DNA of 64,000 bases from CAIKLP01 sp965279595 (GTDB lineage Bacteria > Bacteroidota > Bacteroidia > Sphingobacteriales > Sphingobacteriaceae): the NCBI GenBank assembly GCA_965279595.1, contig OZ257246.1, positions 434,001 through 498,000 of the forward strand, given 5' to 3'. The notes under the pieces are model-generated. The model did no database searches. It saw nothing but the letters and a program-made list of their open reading frames with translations, and was not told the origin of the DNA. This document shows positions 19,552 through 28,523 of this stretch, piece after piece; within the stretch, counting starts at the first letter, position 1, and each line of letters starts with the position of its first letter. Made by a program: the position numbers and the translations under genes.

Positions 19552-20845
19552 AATCGCTAGGATAATTGTATTGTGTTTAATTTATCATTCAACTTTTGCT
19601 CAAACTTTAGAAAAGTTAAGTTTAAATGATGTTATACAAATTGGATTAGAAAACAACTATTCTATTCAAATTGCTAAAAATAATTTAGAGATAAGTCAAA
19701 CTAATAAACAAATTGGAAAGGCGCAATTATTACCAACTATTGATGGTGTAGCAGCTTATTCAAAAAGTGTTAATGACACACGACAAGAATTTCTTTCGGG
19801 AGGAATTAATGAAAGAAATGGAGCACAAACTACCAATAGTAGTGCGGGAATTCAACTTAATTGGACATTATTTGATGGCTTCAAAATGTTTGCTAGTTAC
19901 GATAAGATTAAAGAGTATGAGGTTTTAGGAGAGGCAAATATTAAATATACAGTGCAGACTAAGATGTTAGAAATTACCATGACTTATTTTGCTATTGTTT
20001 CTGAAAAGCAACAAATTGCATCATTGAATGACGCATTGGAAATTTCACAAAAAAGAGTTCAGATATTTGAAGATAAATTTGCGGTAGGAGCTGGTTCAAA
20101 GTTAGATTTATTGAATGCAAAGGTTGATTACAATACCGATTTGAGTAATTTAAGAAATGAAGAAAATATATTAACACAATATAAAATCAAATTGAACGAA
20201 TTGTTATTGCGTGATACACAAAGCAATTTCGAATTAACTGATACCATTCAAATAAGTAATAATTTAGTTTATCAAGATTTAGAAGATAAAATAAAGAAAG
20301 AAAGCCCAGAAGTACTGATAGCATTGAGTCAGAAGAGAATATCCAATTTAAATATTAAAGAAATAAAAGCAGGCAGGTATCCAACAATCAAATTTAATTC
20401 CGGGTATAATTACTCAAATCAAATTTCGGAAGCTAGTATATTCTCCAGTAACCGAAATCTTGGTTTTAATTATGGTGTTACTGCAAACATTAATTTGTTT
20501 AATGGATTGGCACAAAGCAAAAAGGAGAAAAATGCAAGAATTGAAAATGAGAATGCAAATTACTTTTTGGCACAAACAGAGAAAAGGATAGAATCAGAAT
20601 TAGCTATCTTATACAGTGCTTACTCAACAAATTTAAAATTAATAGATCGAGAGAGAGAGAATAAAGAAATTGCTAAACAAAATTTAACAATTAGTATAGA
20701 AAAATACAGGTTAGGTGGAATCGCTTCAATTCAATTAAGAGAGGCACAACAAAATTATATCGACGCTACTACTCGATATGTAAATGCTTTATACCAGACT
20801 AAATTAGCTGAGCTAAGTTTAAAACAGCTTACTGGATCATTATAA
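19541..20845 (+). CDS. TolC-family outer-membrane efflux channel
   Basis: A 434-residue outer-membrane channel of the efflux pump. The ATG at 19541 is preferred over an in-frame ATG at 19490 because it gives a clean signal peptide (MKIKIARIIVLCLIYHSTFA, then Q). Two repeats of the outer-membrane efflux family are seen, each with long alpha-helical segments (for example FAVGAGSKLDLLNAKVDY in the first and YRLGGIASIQLREAQQNYID in the second). It completes the adaptor-pump-channel set. Confidence 0.93.
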   Translation: MKIKIARIIVLCLIYHSTFAQTLEKLSLNDVIQIGLENNYSIQIAKNNLEISQTNKQIGKAQLLPTIDGVAAYSKSVNDTRQEFLSGGINERNGAQTTNSSAGIQLNWTLFDGFKMFASYDKIKEYEVLGEANIKYTVQTKMLEITMTYFAIVSEKQQIASLNDALEISQKRVQIFEDKFAVGAGSKLDLLNAKVDYNTDLSNLRNEENILTQYKIKLNELLLRDTQSNFELTDTIQISNNLVYQDLEDKIKKESPEVLIALSQKRISNLNIKEIKAGRYPTIKFNSGYNYSNQISEASIFSSNRNLGFNYGVTANINLFNGLAQSKKEKNARIENENANYFLAQTEKRIESELAILYSAYSTNLKLIDRERENKEIAKQNLTISIEKYRLGGIASIQLREAQQNYIDATTRYVNALYQTKLAELSLKQLTGSL

Positions 20846-20882
20846 GAATTCACAATAGTTTTTTTATTTGAAAGCAGAATAA

Positions 20883-20890
20883 TATATTTG
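20883..20890 (+). promoter_or_regulatory. Candidate -7 box upstream of the response regulator
   Basis: TATATTTG matches TAnnTTTG and lies 27 bases before the ATG. The matching position 19 bases upstream is only TTTT, so the -33 element is weak. It suggests the regulator has its own promoter besides read-through from the efflux operon. Confidence 0.4.
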
Positions 20891-20916
20891 AGAGAACTTA
20901 TCCCAAAGGCTCTCTT

Positions 20917-21561
20917 ATGCAAAAGATTAATCTATTGATTGTAGATGATCATCAAATGTTGATTGATGGTATCAAAGCGCTCCTTATTGGTGAAGACCAG
21001 TTTACAATTAAGGCAGAGGCAACAAGAGGACAAGAAGCATTGAATCTTTTAGGTAAGCATAGTATAGATATTATGCTTACTGATATCAGTATGCCAGAGA
21101 TGCCAGGTACAGAGCTTGCCAAAACTGTAAAAGAACAATATCCTGCTATAAAAATATTAGCATTATCTATGTTTTGTGAAAAACAAACAATCAGAGAAAT
21201 GGTTGATGCAGGTGTTTCAGGTTATATTCTAAAGAATACAGGTAAGAAAGAACTAGTTGATGCATTAACAAAAATTGCATCTGGCGGGATATATTTCAGT
21301 GATGATGTTACTACTGAAATGATGCGAGCAATGACTGAGCCTATTAATAAAAATAAAATTGAAGAGATAACTTTAACCATTAGGGAAAAAGAAATCTTGA
21401 AGCTCATAGCCAAAGAATACAGCAATTTAAAAATTGCAGAAGAACTGTTTATAAGTGAAAGAACAGTAGAAACCCATCGGAAAAATATATTCAGAAAAAC
21501 AAATACCAAAAGCATTGTGGGGCTTATTAAATATGCCTACGAACATGATTTGGTAGATTAA
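20917..21561 (+). CDS. NarL/LuxR-family response regulator
   Basis: A 214-residue DNA-binding regulator. The receiver domain shows the acidic pair Asp10/Asp11 (IVDDHQ), the phospho-acceptor Asp56 in MLTDISMP and the conserved Lys in GYILKNTGK. The C-terminal LuxR-type helix-turn-helix runs from LTIREKEILKLIAKEYSN through ISERTVETHRKNIF. No histidine kinase lies nearby, so it is an orphan in this window. It sits 71 bases after the efflux operon on the same strand and could regulate it or the secreted-protein genes downstream; that is conjecture. Confidence 0.94.
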   Translation: MQKINLLIVDDHQMLIDGIKALLIGEDQFTIKAEATRGQEALNLLGKHSIDIMLTDISMPEMPGTELAKTVKEQYPAIKILALSMFCEKQTIREMVDAGVSGYILKNTGKKELVDALTKIASGGIYFSDDVTTEMMRAMTEPINKNKIEEITLTIREKEILKLIAKEYSNLKIAEELFISERTVETHRKNIFRKTNTKSIVGLIKYAYEHDLVD

Positions 21562-21824
21562 CTCTATTTTCTAGAACACCTTATCCGTACTAACACGTAT
21601 TCTAAAAATACCCTTTCATGGGCATGTTTACTCTATTGCTCAAATCTATCTTTACACAGCAAAACGTTCAGTAATTATATTATTTAATTCCATTTAGCTT
21701 GAATACCATGAAGTGTACAATAGTATGCTTCATAGGGTTTAATTAAGTGGAAAATGCTCCCGGAAACGGGAGCATTTATTAAGAAAAAATTAAAACCTAA
21801 TTATATAACCTAAACAAAACTATT
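21562..21824. other. Intergenic region with leader or small-RNA-like structure
   Basis: This 263-base gap holds no convincing gene. TATCTTTA (21647-21654) resembles a -7 box. A weaker hairpin (ATGAAG and CTTCAT arms, about 21707-21734) and a strong GC-rich hairpin (21752-21777) follow, before the next coding start at 21825. The layout fits a long 5' leader or a small RNA, without proof. Confidence 0.35.
21752..21777 (+). terminator. Strong hairpin with GAAA tetraloop, terminator-like
   Basis: An 11-bp perfect stem (AAATGCTCCCG with CGGGAGCATTT) closes a GAAA loop, a stable GNRA-type cap. No run of T follows on the plus strand beyond the stem's own TTT, so termination is less certain than folding. 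It is 48 bases upstream of the T9SS-protein start. Confidence 0.55.
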
Positions 21825-22979
21825 ATGAAAATTTTTACAAAACTATTCTTTATTGCAAGCTTATTATTCGTAACGAATAATTCTAAAGCCCAATTTTTCG
21901 GAAGCTTAAAATACCCATACGCATTAGATTCATTGATCTATGAGCAATATGATTTAAGCACAAGCCTTTGGGAAATTGACAATATCCAGAAATACGTTCT
22001 AAACCCAGACAAAACGCCAAGTCAAGTTAAATTGTATCAAGGCAACCAATTTATTGCTGTGGTTGATTACAGCTATGCAAATAATTTATTAATTGGCTAT
22101 GAATTGAAATTTAATTTCGCAGGTACACTCTTATCTTTAACTAGAGTGACATTTAGTTATGATGCGAATGGGAATTTAATTAATGTTTTGACAGAAGAAA
22201 AAAGTGATCCATTTGCAACAGTATTTGATCCAAGCTCAAGAACAATTTTAAGCTATAACGGACAAAACAAACTTACCACACAAATTGAAGATGAATGGTC
22301 AACCAATGTTAATCCAGCAGCATGGGTACATAGTTCAAAAACAAATTTCACGTATGACGGTACAGGAAATAATATTTCATCTATTGATTCAAATTGGAAT
22401 ACTAACTCAAATATTTACCAATTTTATTTAAAATCAACGAATACATTTGACGCAAATAATAAATTAACAGAAACAATTAGAACTGATGCAGGTAACACTC
22501 CTACAGCAAGAGATCGATTTATTTATAATAGTGCAGGTTATTTAACTGAAGAAATCACGGAGGCTTATTTACAAGGTGTTTATGAAATTACTTCAAAAGA
22601 CTCAACAGTTTACAACAATGATAATTTAATTACTTCTGAATTTCAATACTCAACAGATTTTGGAGTAACAAAAACATTTTACTTAAGCGACCGTATGAAT
22701 GCTGCAGGTAATGCTGTTGGATTTAATACGCCTTCATTTTCAAAATTAAATGTTAAAATTTTCCCAAATCCCGCTTCTGATAAAATCAATATACTTTTAC
22801 CATCAAGCGCAAATGCAGAAATTGAAATTTATTCAATCAAAGGCGAATTAATATCGAAGTCAAACACCTCATTAATGTCAAGTTCTATTGATGTTTCAGA
22901 CTTAAGTAATGGAATTTACATTATGAAAGTGAAACAGAAAGATGCAATTAAAGAACAAAAAATTATTATTAACAAATAA
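21825..22979 (+). CDS. Secreted protein with YD-like repeats and T9SS type A sorting domain
   Basis: A 384-residue protein with a signal peptide (about 1-22, ending NNSKA before QFFG). The body carries six diverged YD/RHS-like repeats: FSYDANGNLINV, LSYNGQNKLTTQ, FTYDGTGNNISS, NTFDANNKLTET, FIYNSAGYLTEE and TVYNNDNLITSE. The last ~78 residues begin KIFPNPASDKINI and end GIYIMKVKQKDAIKEQKI, a clear T9SS type A domain. It is therefore predicted to be surface-attached or released. The repeats suggest a beta-rich fold; binding partner and role are unknown. Confidence 0.8.
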   Translation: MKIFTKLFFIASLLFVTNNSKAQFFGSLKYPYALDSLIYEQYDLSTSLWEIDNIQKYVLNPDKTPSQVKLYQGNQFIAVVDYSYANNLLIGYELKFNFAGTLLSLTRVTFSYDANGNLINVLTEEKSDPFATVFDPSSRTILSYNGQNKLTTQIEDEWSTNVNPAAWVHSSKTNFTYDGTGNNISSIDSNWNTNSNIYQFYLKSTNTFDANNKLTETIRTDAGNTPTARDRFIYNSAGYLTEEITEAYLQGVYEITSKDSTVYNNDNLITSEFQYSTDFGVTKTFYLSDRMNAAGNAVGFNTPSFSKLNVKIFPNPASDKINILLPSSANAEIEIYSIKGELISKSNTSLMSSSIDVSDLSNGIYIMKVKQKDAIKEQKIIINK

Positions 22980-23019
22980 TATATAAAACAAATACCCACT
23001 TAGTTTAAAATCAAAAAAA

Positions 23020-24624
23020 ATGAAAAAGATATTGCTATTCGCCACATTGCTCTCGTTTGCTGCGGGATCTATGGCACAAAAACAAGTTTCTGATAAGCAA
23101 ATTGAGCTTACTAAAGATCAAAGAAAAAACGAACCTTTAGGTGCAATTTATAGTGCCAATACAAATGGTGCATTAGTATATTTTGAAAGTAAAAAAGCTA
23201 AAAAAGAAAAAGGCGAAAAGAGAACTTGGGAAAGATATGAAATGGCTATAGACCCAAATTTGAATGTAGTTAATGGTGACTATGTTACATTAGGAACTAA
23301 ACATGCTGTCAAACCAAAAATTTTCTACGCTGATTTTAAAATTGGATACACTTCATGGATTGATGAAGAAGGAAAAACAGACATGATGATGATACAAATC
23401 ATCAAATTTGATAACAATAATAAAATTTTAGAAGTTCAGGATATTGAAATTTGTCCAGAAAAAGAATTTGGTAATTATAGAATCATAAGAGCAGGAAATG
23501 AATTAATTGCAATGGTTCAAACTGAATTAAAAGGTAAAGACAAAAAAACAAAAGGTTTAGATATCGTAAAATATTACAAAATAAACCCTTCAACATTAGA
23601 AGTTATTTCACAAAATGATTTGAATTTATTGGGGAAAAGAGAATTTGGGTTAGAGAACTTAATGTTCTTTAACAATAAAATTTTTATGGTGGGTATAGAA
23701 TTACAAGAGGTTAAATTATTTGACTTGAAAATTCCAAAAGATTATTATTTGTTTAAATTGTCTATGGATGGTAAAGAAGAAGGGCGTTCTATTTTACAAT
23801 TGCCTACTGGATTTAAAATTGCGGGTGTGCAAATGGAAGCGAATGGGAATAACCTTGTATTGGCTGGAGAATATGCAGCTGCCAATTCGAAATCAAAAAT
23901 GCCTAAAAGGCCAACAGGCAATAAAACTGTAAAAGTAAGTAACCCATATATTGGTTTATTTATCATGAAGTATGATATGCAAAAAATGGAACAAACTGCT
24001 ATCAATACTTATGATTATGAAAAAGACATCATGAAAAAATTGAGAAAAGGAAATCCTGGTTTTAATAAAAAAGGTGGTAGCTTTTCATTAACTGATTTTT
24101 ACTTTCTTCCTGATGGCAGCTTCTTTTTAACCGCTGAAATGTTTGTTAAATATTGGAGAACAACTGTTACTAAATCGACTATTGGAACAACAACTTACAC
24201 AACCTTCAACTACTATACTGATTACTCTTACTTAGATGCTGTAGTTTATAAATTCACCTCAAATGTAGAGTTAGATTGGTTAGTTCAAATTGATAGAGAT
24301 ATGTATAAGAGAACTTATTCAGGTCATTTAAAAGCAGAAAAACCACTTGATCCTGGAAAATTAAATACTTATCTAACCAAAGAAAATAAATTAGTTTCAT
24401 TCTATAATACACCAGGTAAAAAGTATAATGGAAAAAGATTTGGTTTATCTGGTATGACTATTACAATGGATGGAAATGCAACGGATCCTGTTGATTTCAA
24501 TGATGAATTTAATTTCGGTCAACTTGATGGAGGAATTATAAAAGTTGATGATAATCACATTATTGCTGTTGGAATGGATAAGAAAGAAAAAAATCTATGG
24601 TTGAAAAAAATTCAAATTAACTAA
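23020..24624 (+). CDS. Secreted protein of unknown function, 534 residues
   Basis: The N-terminus is a clear signal peptide (MKKILLFATLLSFAAGSMA, then Q). The rest is rich in Lys and beta-strand-like segments, with many short hydrophobic runs of the propeller type (for example NNLVLAGEYA and GSFFLTAEMFVKYW), and an IIKVDDNHIIAVGMDKKEKN ending. I recognise no catalytic motif and no T9SS domain. It is 40 bases after the T9SS protein gene and is followed by a terminator, so it probably ends a short transcript. A beta-propeller fold is only a guess. Confidence 0.65.
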   Translation: MKKILLFATLLSFAAGSMAQKQVSDKQIELTKDQRKNEPLGAIYSANTNGALVYFESKKAKKEKGEKRTWERYEMAIDPNLNVVNGDYVTLGTKHAVKPKIFYADFKIGYTSWIDEEGKTDMMMIQIIKFDNNNKILEVQDIEICPEKEFGNYRIIRAGNELIAMVQTELKGKDKKTKGLDIVKYYKINPSTLEVISQNDLNLLGKREFGLENLMFFNNKIFMVGIELQEVKLFDLKIPKDYYLFKLSMDGKEEGRSILQLPTGFKIAGVQMEANGNNLVLAGEYAAANSKSKMPKRPTGNKTVKVSNPYIGLFIMKYDMQKMEQTAINTYDYEKDIMKKLRKGNPGFNKKGGSFSLTDFYFLPDGSFFLTAEMFVKYWRTTVTKSTIGTTTYTTFNYYTDYSYLDAVVYKFTSNVELDWLVQIDRDMYKRTYSGHLKAEKPLDPGKLNTYLTKENKLVSFYNTPGKKYNGKRFGLSGMTITMDGNATDPVDFNDEFNFGQLDGGIIKVDDNHIIAVGMDKKEKNLWLKKIQIN

Positions 24625-24637
24625 TACTAATAAATTT

Positions 24638-24666
24638 GAAGAGCTACCTTTCGAGGTAGCTTCTTC
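24638..24666 (+). terminator. Intrinsic terminator-like hairpin
   Basis: AGCTACC (24642-24648) pairs with GGTAGCT (24655-24661) over a TTTCGA loop. GAAG and CTTC extend the stem with one bulged T. It lies 14 bases after the stop of the 534-residue protein gene. Confidence 0.65.
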
Positions 24667-24683
24667 ATTTAAAATTAATTCAA

Positions 24684-25130
24684 ATGAAAAAAATATATTT
24701 TTTAATGATGATTTTGATTGCAACTATAAATCAAAACATCAATGCTCAAAGCAAAGAATACACAGGAGAGTCGATAACATTTATAAACGAAAATGGTGGC
24801 ACAACTAGTGGTTGGATAATGGGCAAGTACTTTATCAAAAAAGATGGAGCGGCTTATGGATACTATATTTCAGAAGTACCTAAAGCAATTAAAACAACTG
24901 CATTTGATGAAAAGAAATATAATAAAAACGAAAATAACAAAGCAGTTCAATTGCAAAATTTTGGTGGAAAATTATTTGATAACCAAGATAAAGAAATTGG
25001 AAAATTTAGAATTTCTGGAGCTCAAGGAGAATTTACATTTTATGAGCCTTATAAAGTACTTTACATTAAAGGTCGAAATGGGAAAAAAATGGCAGAACAA
25101 TTAATTGATGAAGGTTATCTGAAACCATAA
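24684..25130 (+). CDS. Small secreted protein of unknown function, 148 residues
   Basis: A signal peptide of about 21 residues (MKKIYFLMMILIATINQNINA) precedes a polar, Lys-rich mature part with beta-strand patches (TSGWIMGKYFIKKDGAAYGY and KIGKFRIS-like segments). There are no cysteines in the mature part and no known motif. The gene is 4 bases from the next gene, so the two are co-transcribed. I do not recognise the family. Confidence 0.6.
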   Translation: MKKIYFLMMILIATINQNINAQSKEYTGESITFINENGGTTSGWIMGKYFIKKDGAAYGYYISEVPKAIKTTAFDEKKYNKNENNKAVQLQNFGGKLFDNQDKEIGKFRISGAQGEFTFYEPYKVLYIKGRNGKKMAEQLIDEGYLKP

Positions 25131-25134
25131 TCTT

Positions 25135-25866
25135 ATGAAGAAGTTTTTATTCATTATTTTATTTTTTCCGCTAATCGTACAAGCACAAAAATCATATACC
25201 TATTTAGGGGGAGGTGTAGGCGCAAGTGTTTTGAAATTTGATAGACTTGATCAATTTATATTAAATTATAACACTTCAAGAACAGGTACTGGAGGTTCTG
25301 TAGCTTTAACAAAAAAATTAACTGGACTAAGTTTTCATTCAGGTTACTCTTTATTTTATGGGGGAGTAAACTCAGAAACAGGTTTGAGTTATGAACTTTC
25401 ATTTCTTACACGCAACTCAAGTGGAAGAGCTGAGGCTGGTGTTAAATTCAGAGAATTTAAATTAAACAATAGTACTCTATCTATTGCCGGAGGCTACACT
25501 ATAATAAATTCAGGGATGATGGATTTAATAGTTGGATTAAGTTTTGATTTTGGAACCCTCGGAATAGCTACCAAAACTGACTCAATAGCAAAAGTAAACT
25601 ATGCAGATTTAACAATTGGAAATACCCCATTTGTACAAGCTAATTTTACTTTAGGAATGATCGGATTTAAAGCAAAGGCTTATTACATGGCACAATGGTT
25701 TAGTCCAGGTTTAGATGATATGGATGCAGAAATAAATCCAAACACTGCAATGGAACTTGATCATCCACTTAATTATTCAAGTCAAATAGGGCTTGAAGTT
25801 GGAGCCTTTATTAAATTTGGAACTAAAAAAATGAACACCAGTAATAAGGTAATTCGAAGAAAATAA
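25135..25866 (+). CDS. Secreted, probably outer-membrane beta-barrel protein of unknown function
   Basis: A signal peptide (MKKFLFIILFFPLIVQA, then Q) is followed by about 225 residues of alternating hydrophobic and polar strands rich in Gly, Ser and aromatic residues (TYLGGGVGASVLKF, GLSFHSGYSLFYGGVN, QIGLEVGAFIKFGT). This is typical of small outer-membrane barrels. The last strand is followed by a basic tail rather than the usual terminal Phe. It follows the 148-residue secreted protein with a 4-base gap and is ended by a strong terminator. Confidence 0.6.
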   Translation: MKKFLFIILFFPLIVQAQKSYTYLGGGVGASVLKFDRLDQFILNYNTSRTGTGGSVALTKKLTGLSFHSGYSLFYGGVNSETGLSYELSFLTRNSSGRAEAGVKFREFKLNNSTLSIAGGYTIINSGMMDLIVGLSFDFGTLGIATKTDSIAKVNYADLTIGNTPFVQANFTLGMIGFKAKAYYMAQWFSPGLDDMDAEINPNTAMELDHPLNYSSQIGLEVGAFIKFGTKKMNTSNKVIRRK

Positions 25867-25887
25867 CCCCATACTCTATACTAAATT

Positions 25888-25921
25888 AAATGCTCCATAC
25901 TCTGTACTGGAGCATTTTTTT
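25888..25921 (+). terminator. Intrinsic terminator
   Basis: AAATGCTCCA (25888-25897) pairs with TGGAGCATTT (25908-25917) over a 10-base loop and is followed by more T. Stem and T tract together are a classic rho-independent terminator for the preceding two-gene unit. Confidence 0.85.
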
Positions 25922-26017
25922 GTAATATCCTGTTTACTACTTTCAATTCTGAATATTAATCGTCATCTTAGAAATCAATTTAAATTTAAATTATTAATTT
26001 TTACGATCAGAATAGTT

Positions 26018-28504
26018 ATGAAAATTTTTCGATTACCATTAATTCTAACATTATTTTTTTTATATTTTTCATCTCAAACTTTTGGGCAGTTTTATAAAAC
26101 ATATTCTTCATCAGATATACAACTTGGCATTGAAAAATTAAATATAGTCGGGTCAGTGCTTTATATTGCCGCTCATCCTGATGATGAGAACACACGCCTT
26201 TTATCCTATTTAGCAAAAGAAATGAAAGTTAGAACTGGCTATCTTTCTTTAACACGTGGAGATGGTGGTCAAAACTTAATAGGTAATGAACAATCGGAAT
26301 TATTAGGAATTATTAGAACTCAAGAATTATTAGCAGCTAGAAGAATTGATGGTGCTGAACAATTTTTCACGAGAGCTAATGATTTTGGATTTTCCAAAAA
26401 CCCAGATGAAACTTTTTCAATTTGGAATCGAGATAGTATTCTAGCAGATGTTGTTTGGGCAATTAGAAATTTTCGTCCAGATATTATCATAACAAGATTC
26501 CCTACTGATGGTAGTGGTGGACATGGGCACCATACTGCTTCAGCATTATTAGCTGAGCAAGCAATGGATGCAGCTGCTGACCCAACTCGATTTACTGAAC
26601 AACTCAAATATGTTTCTACATGGAAAGCAAAGAGACTATTATGGAATGGTTTTAATTTTGGAGGAAGACCACAAAGCGATGGAAAGGATTTCTTTAAACT
26701 TGATATTGGAAAATACAACACATTACTAGGAAAAGGGTATGGAGAGATAGCTTCGTTGAGTAGAAGTCAGCATAGAAGCCAAGGTTTTGGAGTTCCAATG
26801 CAAAGAGGTTCTTCGATTGAAACTTTTAAATTTATAAAAGGTGATTCTGTAAAAATTTCAATTTTTGATAGCATAGATTTTAGTTGGAATAGACTTTCTG
26901 ATTCGAAAAATATTCAAAAGTTGTGCAATGATCTAATAAAAAATTACAGCCCTCAAAAATCATACTTATCAATTAATACATTGATTTTACTTTATGATGA
27001 ATTAGAAAATTTAAAAGATGGTTATTGGAAATTGCAAAAACAAAAAGAAGTACAAGAATTAATTATTGCTTGCGCTGGTTTGCATTTAGAAATTAATTCC
27101 GACCAATTTGCATTGTCAAATAATAATAATGCAAAAATAACTTTACAAGCTATAAATAGATCAGATGCAAAAATAGAAATTAAAGGATTTCAATTTTTTA
27201 ATTTTGATACCACTTGCACAATTAATTTAAACAACAACGTCACATATAATTATTCAAAAAACATAAGTGTACCTAATGGAATTAAGTACAGCAATCCTTA
27301 TTGGCTTGACCAAGCACATACCATTGATATGTATAAAGTTAGTGACCAAAGAATGATTGGCAAGCCCGAAAATACTTTCACCGTTAGTGGCATTGTAAAA
27401 TTAACTATTAATAATCATATGTTTTTGATTGAAAAAGGCATCTCCTATAAATGGACCGACCCTGTTAAAGGAGAGCTTTATAGACAAACAGAAGTATTAC
27501 CAGAAGTAAGCATAAATGCACTTTCTAAAAATGTATTATTTAATTCAAAAGAATTTAAAAATGTTTCCTTCACGATACATTCAAATGCTGAAAAATCAAA
27601 AGGAGAAGTAGCAATTGCATTGCCAGATGGATGGGAAATTGAACCACAAAAAATCTCCTTCGAATTATTAAAAGTGGGAGATGAACAAACAATCACATTT
27701 AAAGTTCGGTCAACGAATTCTATTCAAAATAAAACTATTGTTGTTCATCCAGTAATTGAGATCAATAATAAAAAATTGTCATTTGGGTTGCAAAGAATAC
27801 AATATGATCATATCCCAACTCAAACATTAATTCAAAAAACTGAAGTCAAACTAGAAAAAGTTGAATTGCTAACAAAGGGCAAAAAGATTGGCTATATCAA
27901 TGGAGCAGGAGATCAAGTAGCTAATTGCTTAAGACAAATTGGATATGAAGTTACAGAGTTAAGTGATGAGCAATTGGCTAGTTATAACCTTAGTGAATTT
28001 GATGCAATTGTTGCAGGTATCAGAGCATACAATACCAATGAAAAATTAAAATACTATTATCCAAGATTGATGAAATATGTAAATGATGGTGGAAATTTAA
28101 TTGTTCAATACAACACTAATAATTTTTTAAGTACCGTAATTCCAGAAATTGGCCCCTACCCTTTTGAAGTAAGCAGAGATAGAGTTACTGACGAAAAAGC
28201 AGAAATGAGAATCTTGAAAAAAGAACATCCGATTTTAAATTACCCCAATAAAATAAATGCAGAAGATTTTGACCATTGGGTTCAAGAAAGAGGATTGTAC
28301 TTTGTTACAAAAATAGATAGTAAATATGAAACAATATTCAGTTGCAACGATCCCAATGAAAAAGCAAATGAAGGCAGTTTAATATATTGTAAATATGGTA
28401 AGGGTACTTTCATTTATACTGGCATAGCGTTCTTCAGAGAATTACCTGCAGGAGTTCCTGGAGCATATCGTTTATTCGTAAACTTAATTAGTCAAGGCAA
28501 ATAA
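26018..28504 (+). CDS. PIG-L (LmbE) family deacetylase with C-terminal glutamine-amidotransferase-like domain
   Basis: An 828-residue exported protein with a signal sequence (about 1-23). The LmbE/PIG-L zinc motif AAHPDDEN is at 51-58, with the later histidine cluster GGHGHH (167-172). Such enzymes remove N-acetyl groups from sugar conjugates. A long beta-rich middle resembles the NPCBM-associated/NEW3-like segment of these large Bacteroidota proteins. The end (KIGYINGAGDQVANCLRQIG through GGNLIVQYNTNN) resembles a class I glutamine-amidotransferase-like fold. A symporter gene follows with a 19-base gap, suggesting joint uptake and processing of a substrate. The substrate is unknown. Confidence 0.87.
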   Translation: MKIFRLPLILTLFFLYFSSQTFGQFYKTYSSSDIQLGIEKLNIVGSVLYIAAHPDDENTRLLSYLAKEMKVRTGYLSLTRGDGGQNLIGNEQSELLGIIRTQELLAARRIDGAEQFFTRANDFGFSKNPDETFSIWNRDSILADVVWAIRNFRPDIIITRFPTDGSGGHGHHTASALLAEQAMDAAADPTRFTEQLKYVSTWKAKRLLWNGFNFGGRPQSDGKDFFKLDIGKYNTLLGKGYGEIASLSRSQHRSQGFGVPMQRGSSIETFKFIKGDSVKISIFDSIDFSWNRLSDSKNIQKLCNDLIKNYSPQKSYLSINTLILLYDELENLKDGYWKLQKQKEVQELIIACAGLHLEINSDQFALSNNNNAKITLQAINRSDAKIEIKGFQFFNFDTTCTINLNNNVTYNYSKNISVPNGIKYSNPYWLDQAHTIDMYKVSDQRMIGKPENTFTVSGIVKLTINNHMFLIEKGISYKWTDPVKGELYRQTEVLPEVSINALSKNVLFNSKEFKNVSFTIHSNAEKSKGEVAIALPDGWEIEPQKISFELLKVGDEQTITFKVRSTNSIQNKTIVVHPVIEINNKKLSFGLQRIQYDHIPTQTLIQKTEVKLEKVELLTKGKKIGYINGAGDQVANCLRQIGYEVTELSDEQLASYNLSEFDAIVAGIRAYNTNEKLKYYYPRLMKYVNDGGNLIVQYNTNNFLSTVIPEIGPYPFEVSRDRVTDEKAEMRILKKEHPILNYPNKINAEDFDHWVQERGLYFVTKIDSKYETIFSCNDPNEKANEGSLIYCKYGKGTFIYTGIAFFRELPAGVPGAYRLFVNLISQGK

Positions 28505-28523
28505 ATCAATCTTATTGAACATT

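Noticed and set aside
25870..25907. Near-repeat CATACTCTATACT / CATACTCTGTACT as the start of a repeat array.
   Set aside because: Only two copies occur, and the second lies in the loop region of a terminator. No array or spacer pattern.
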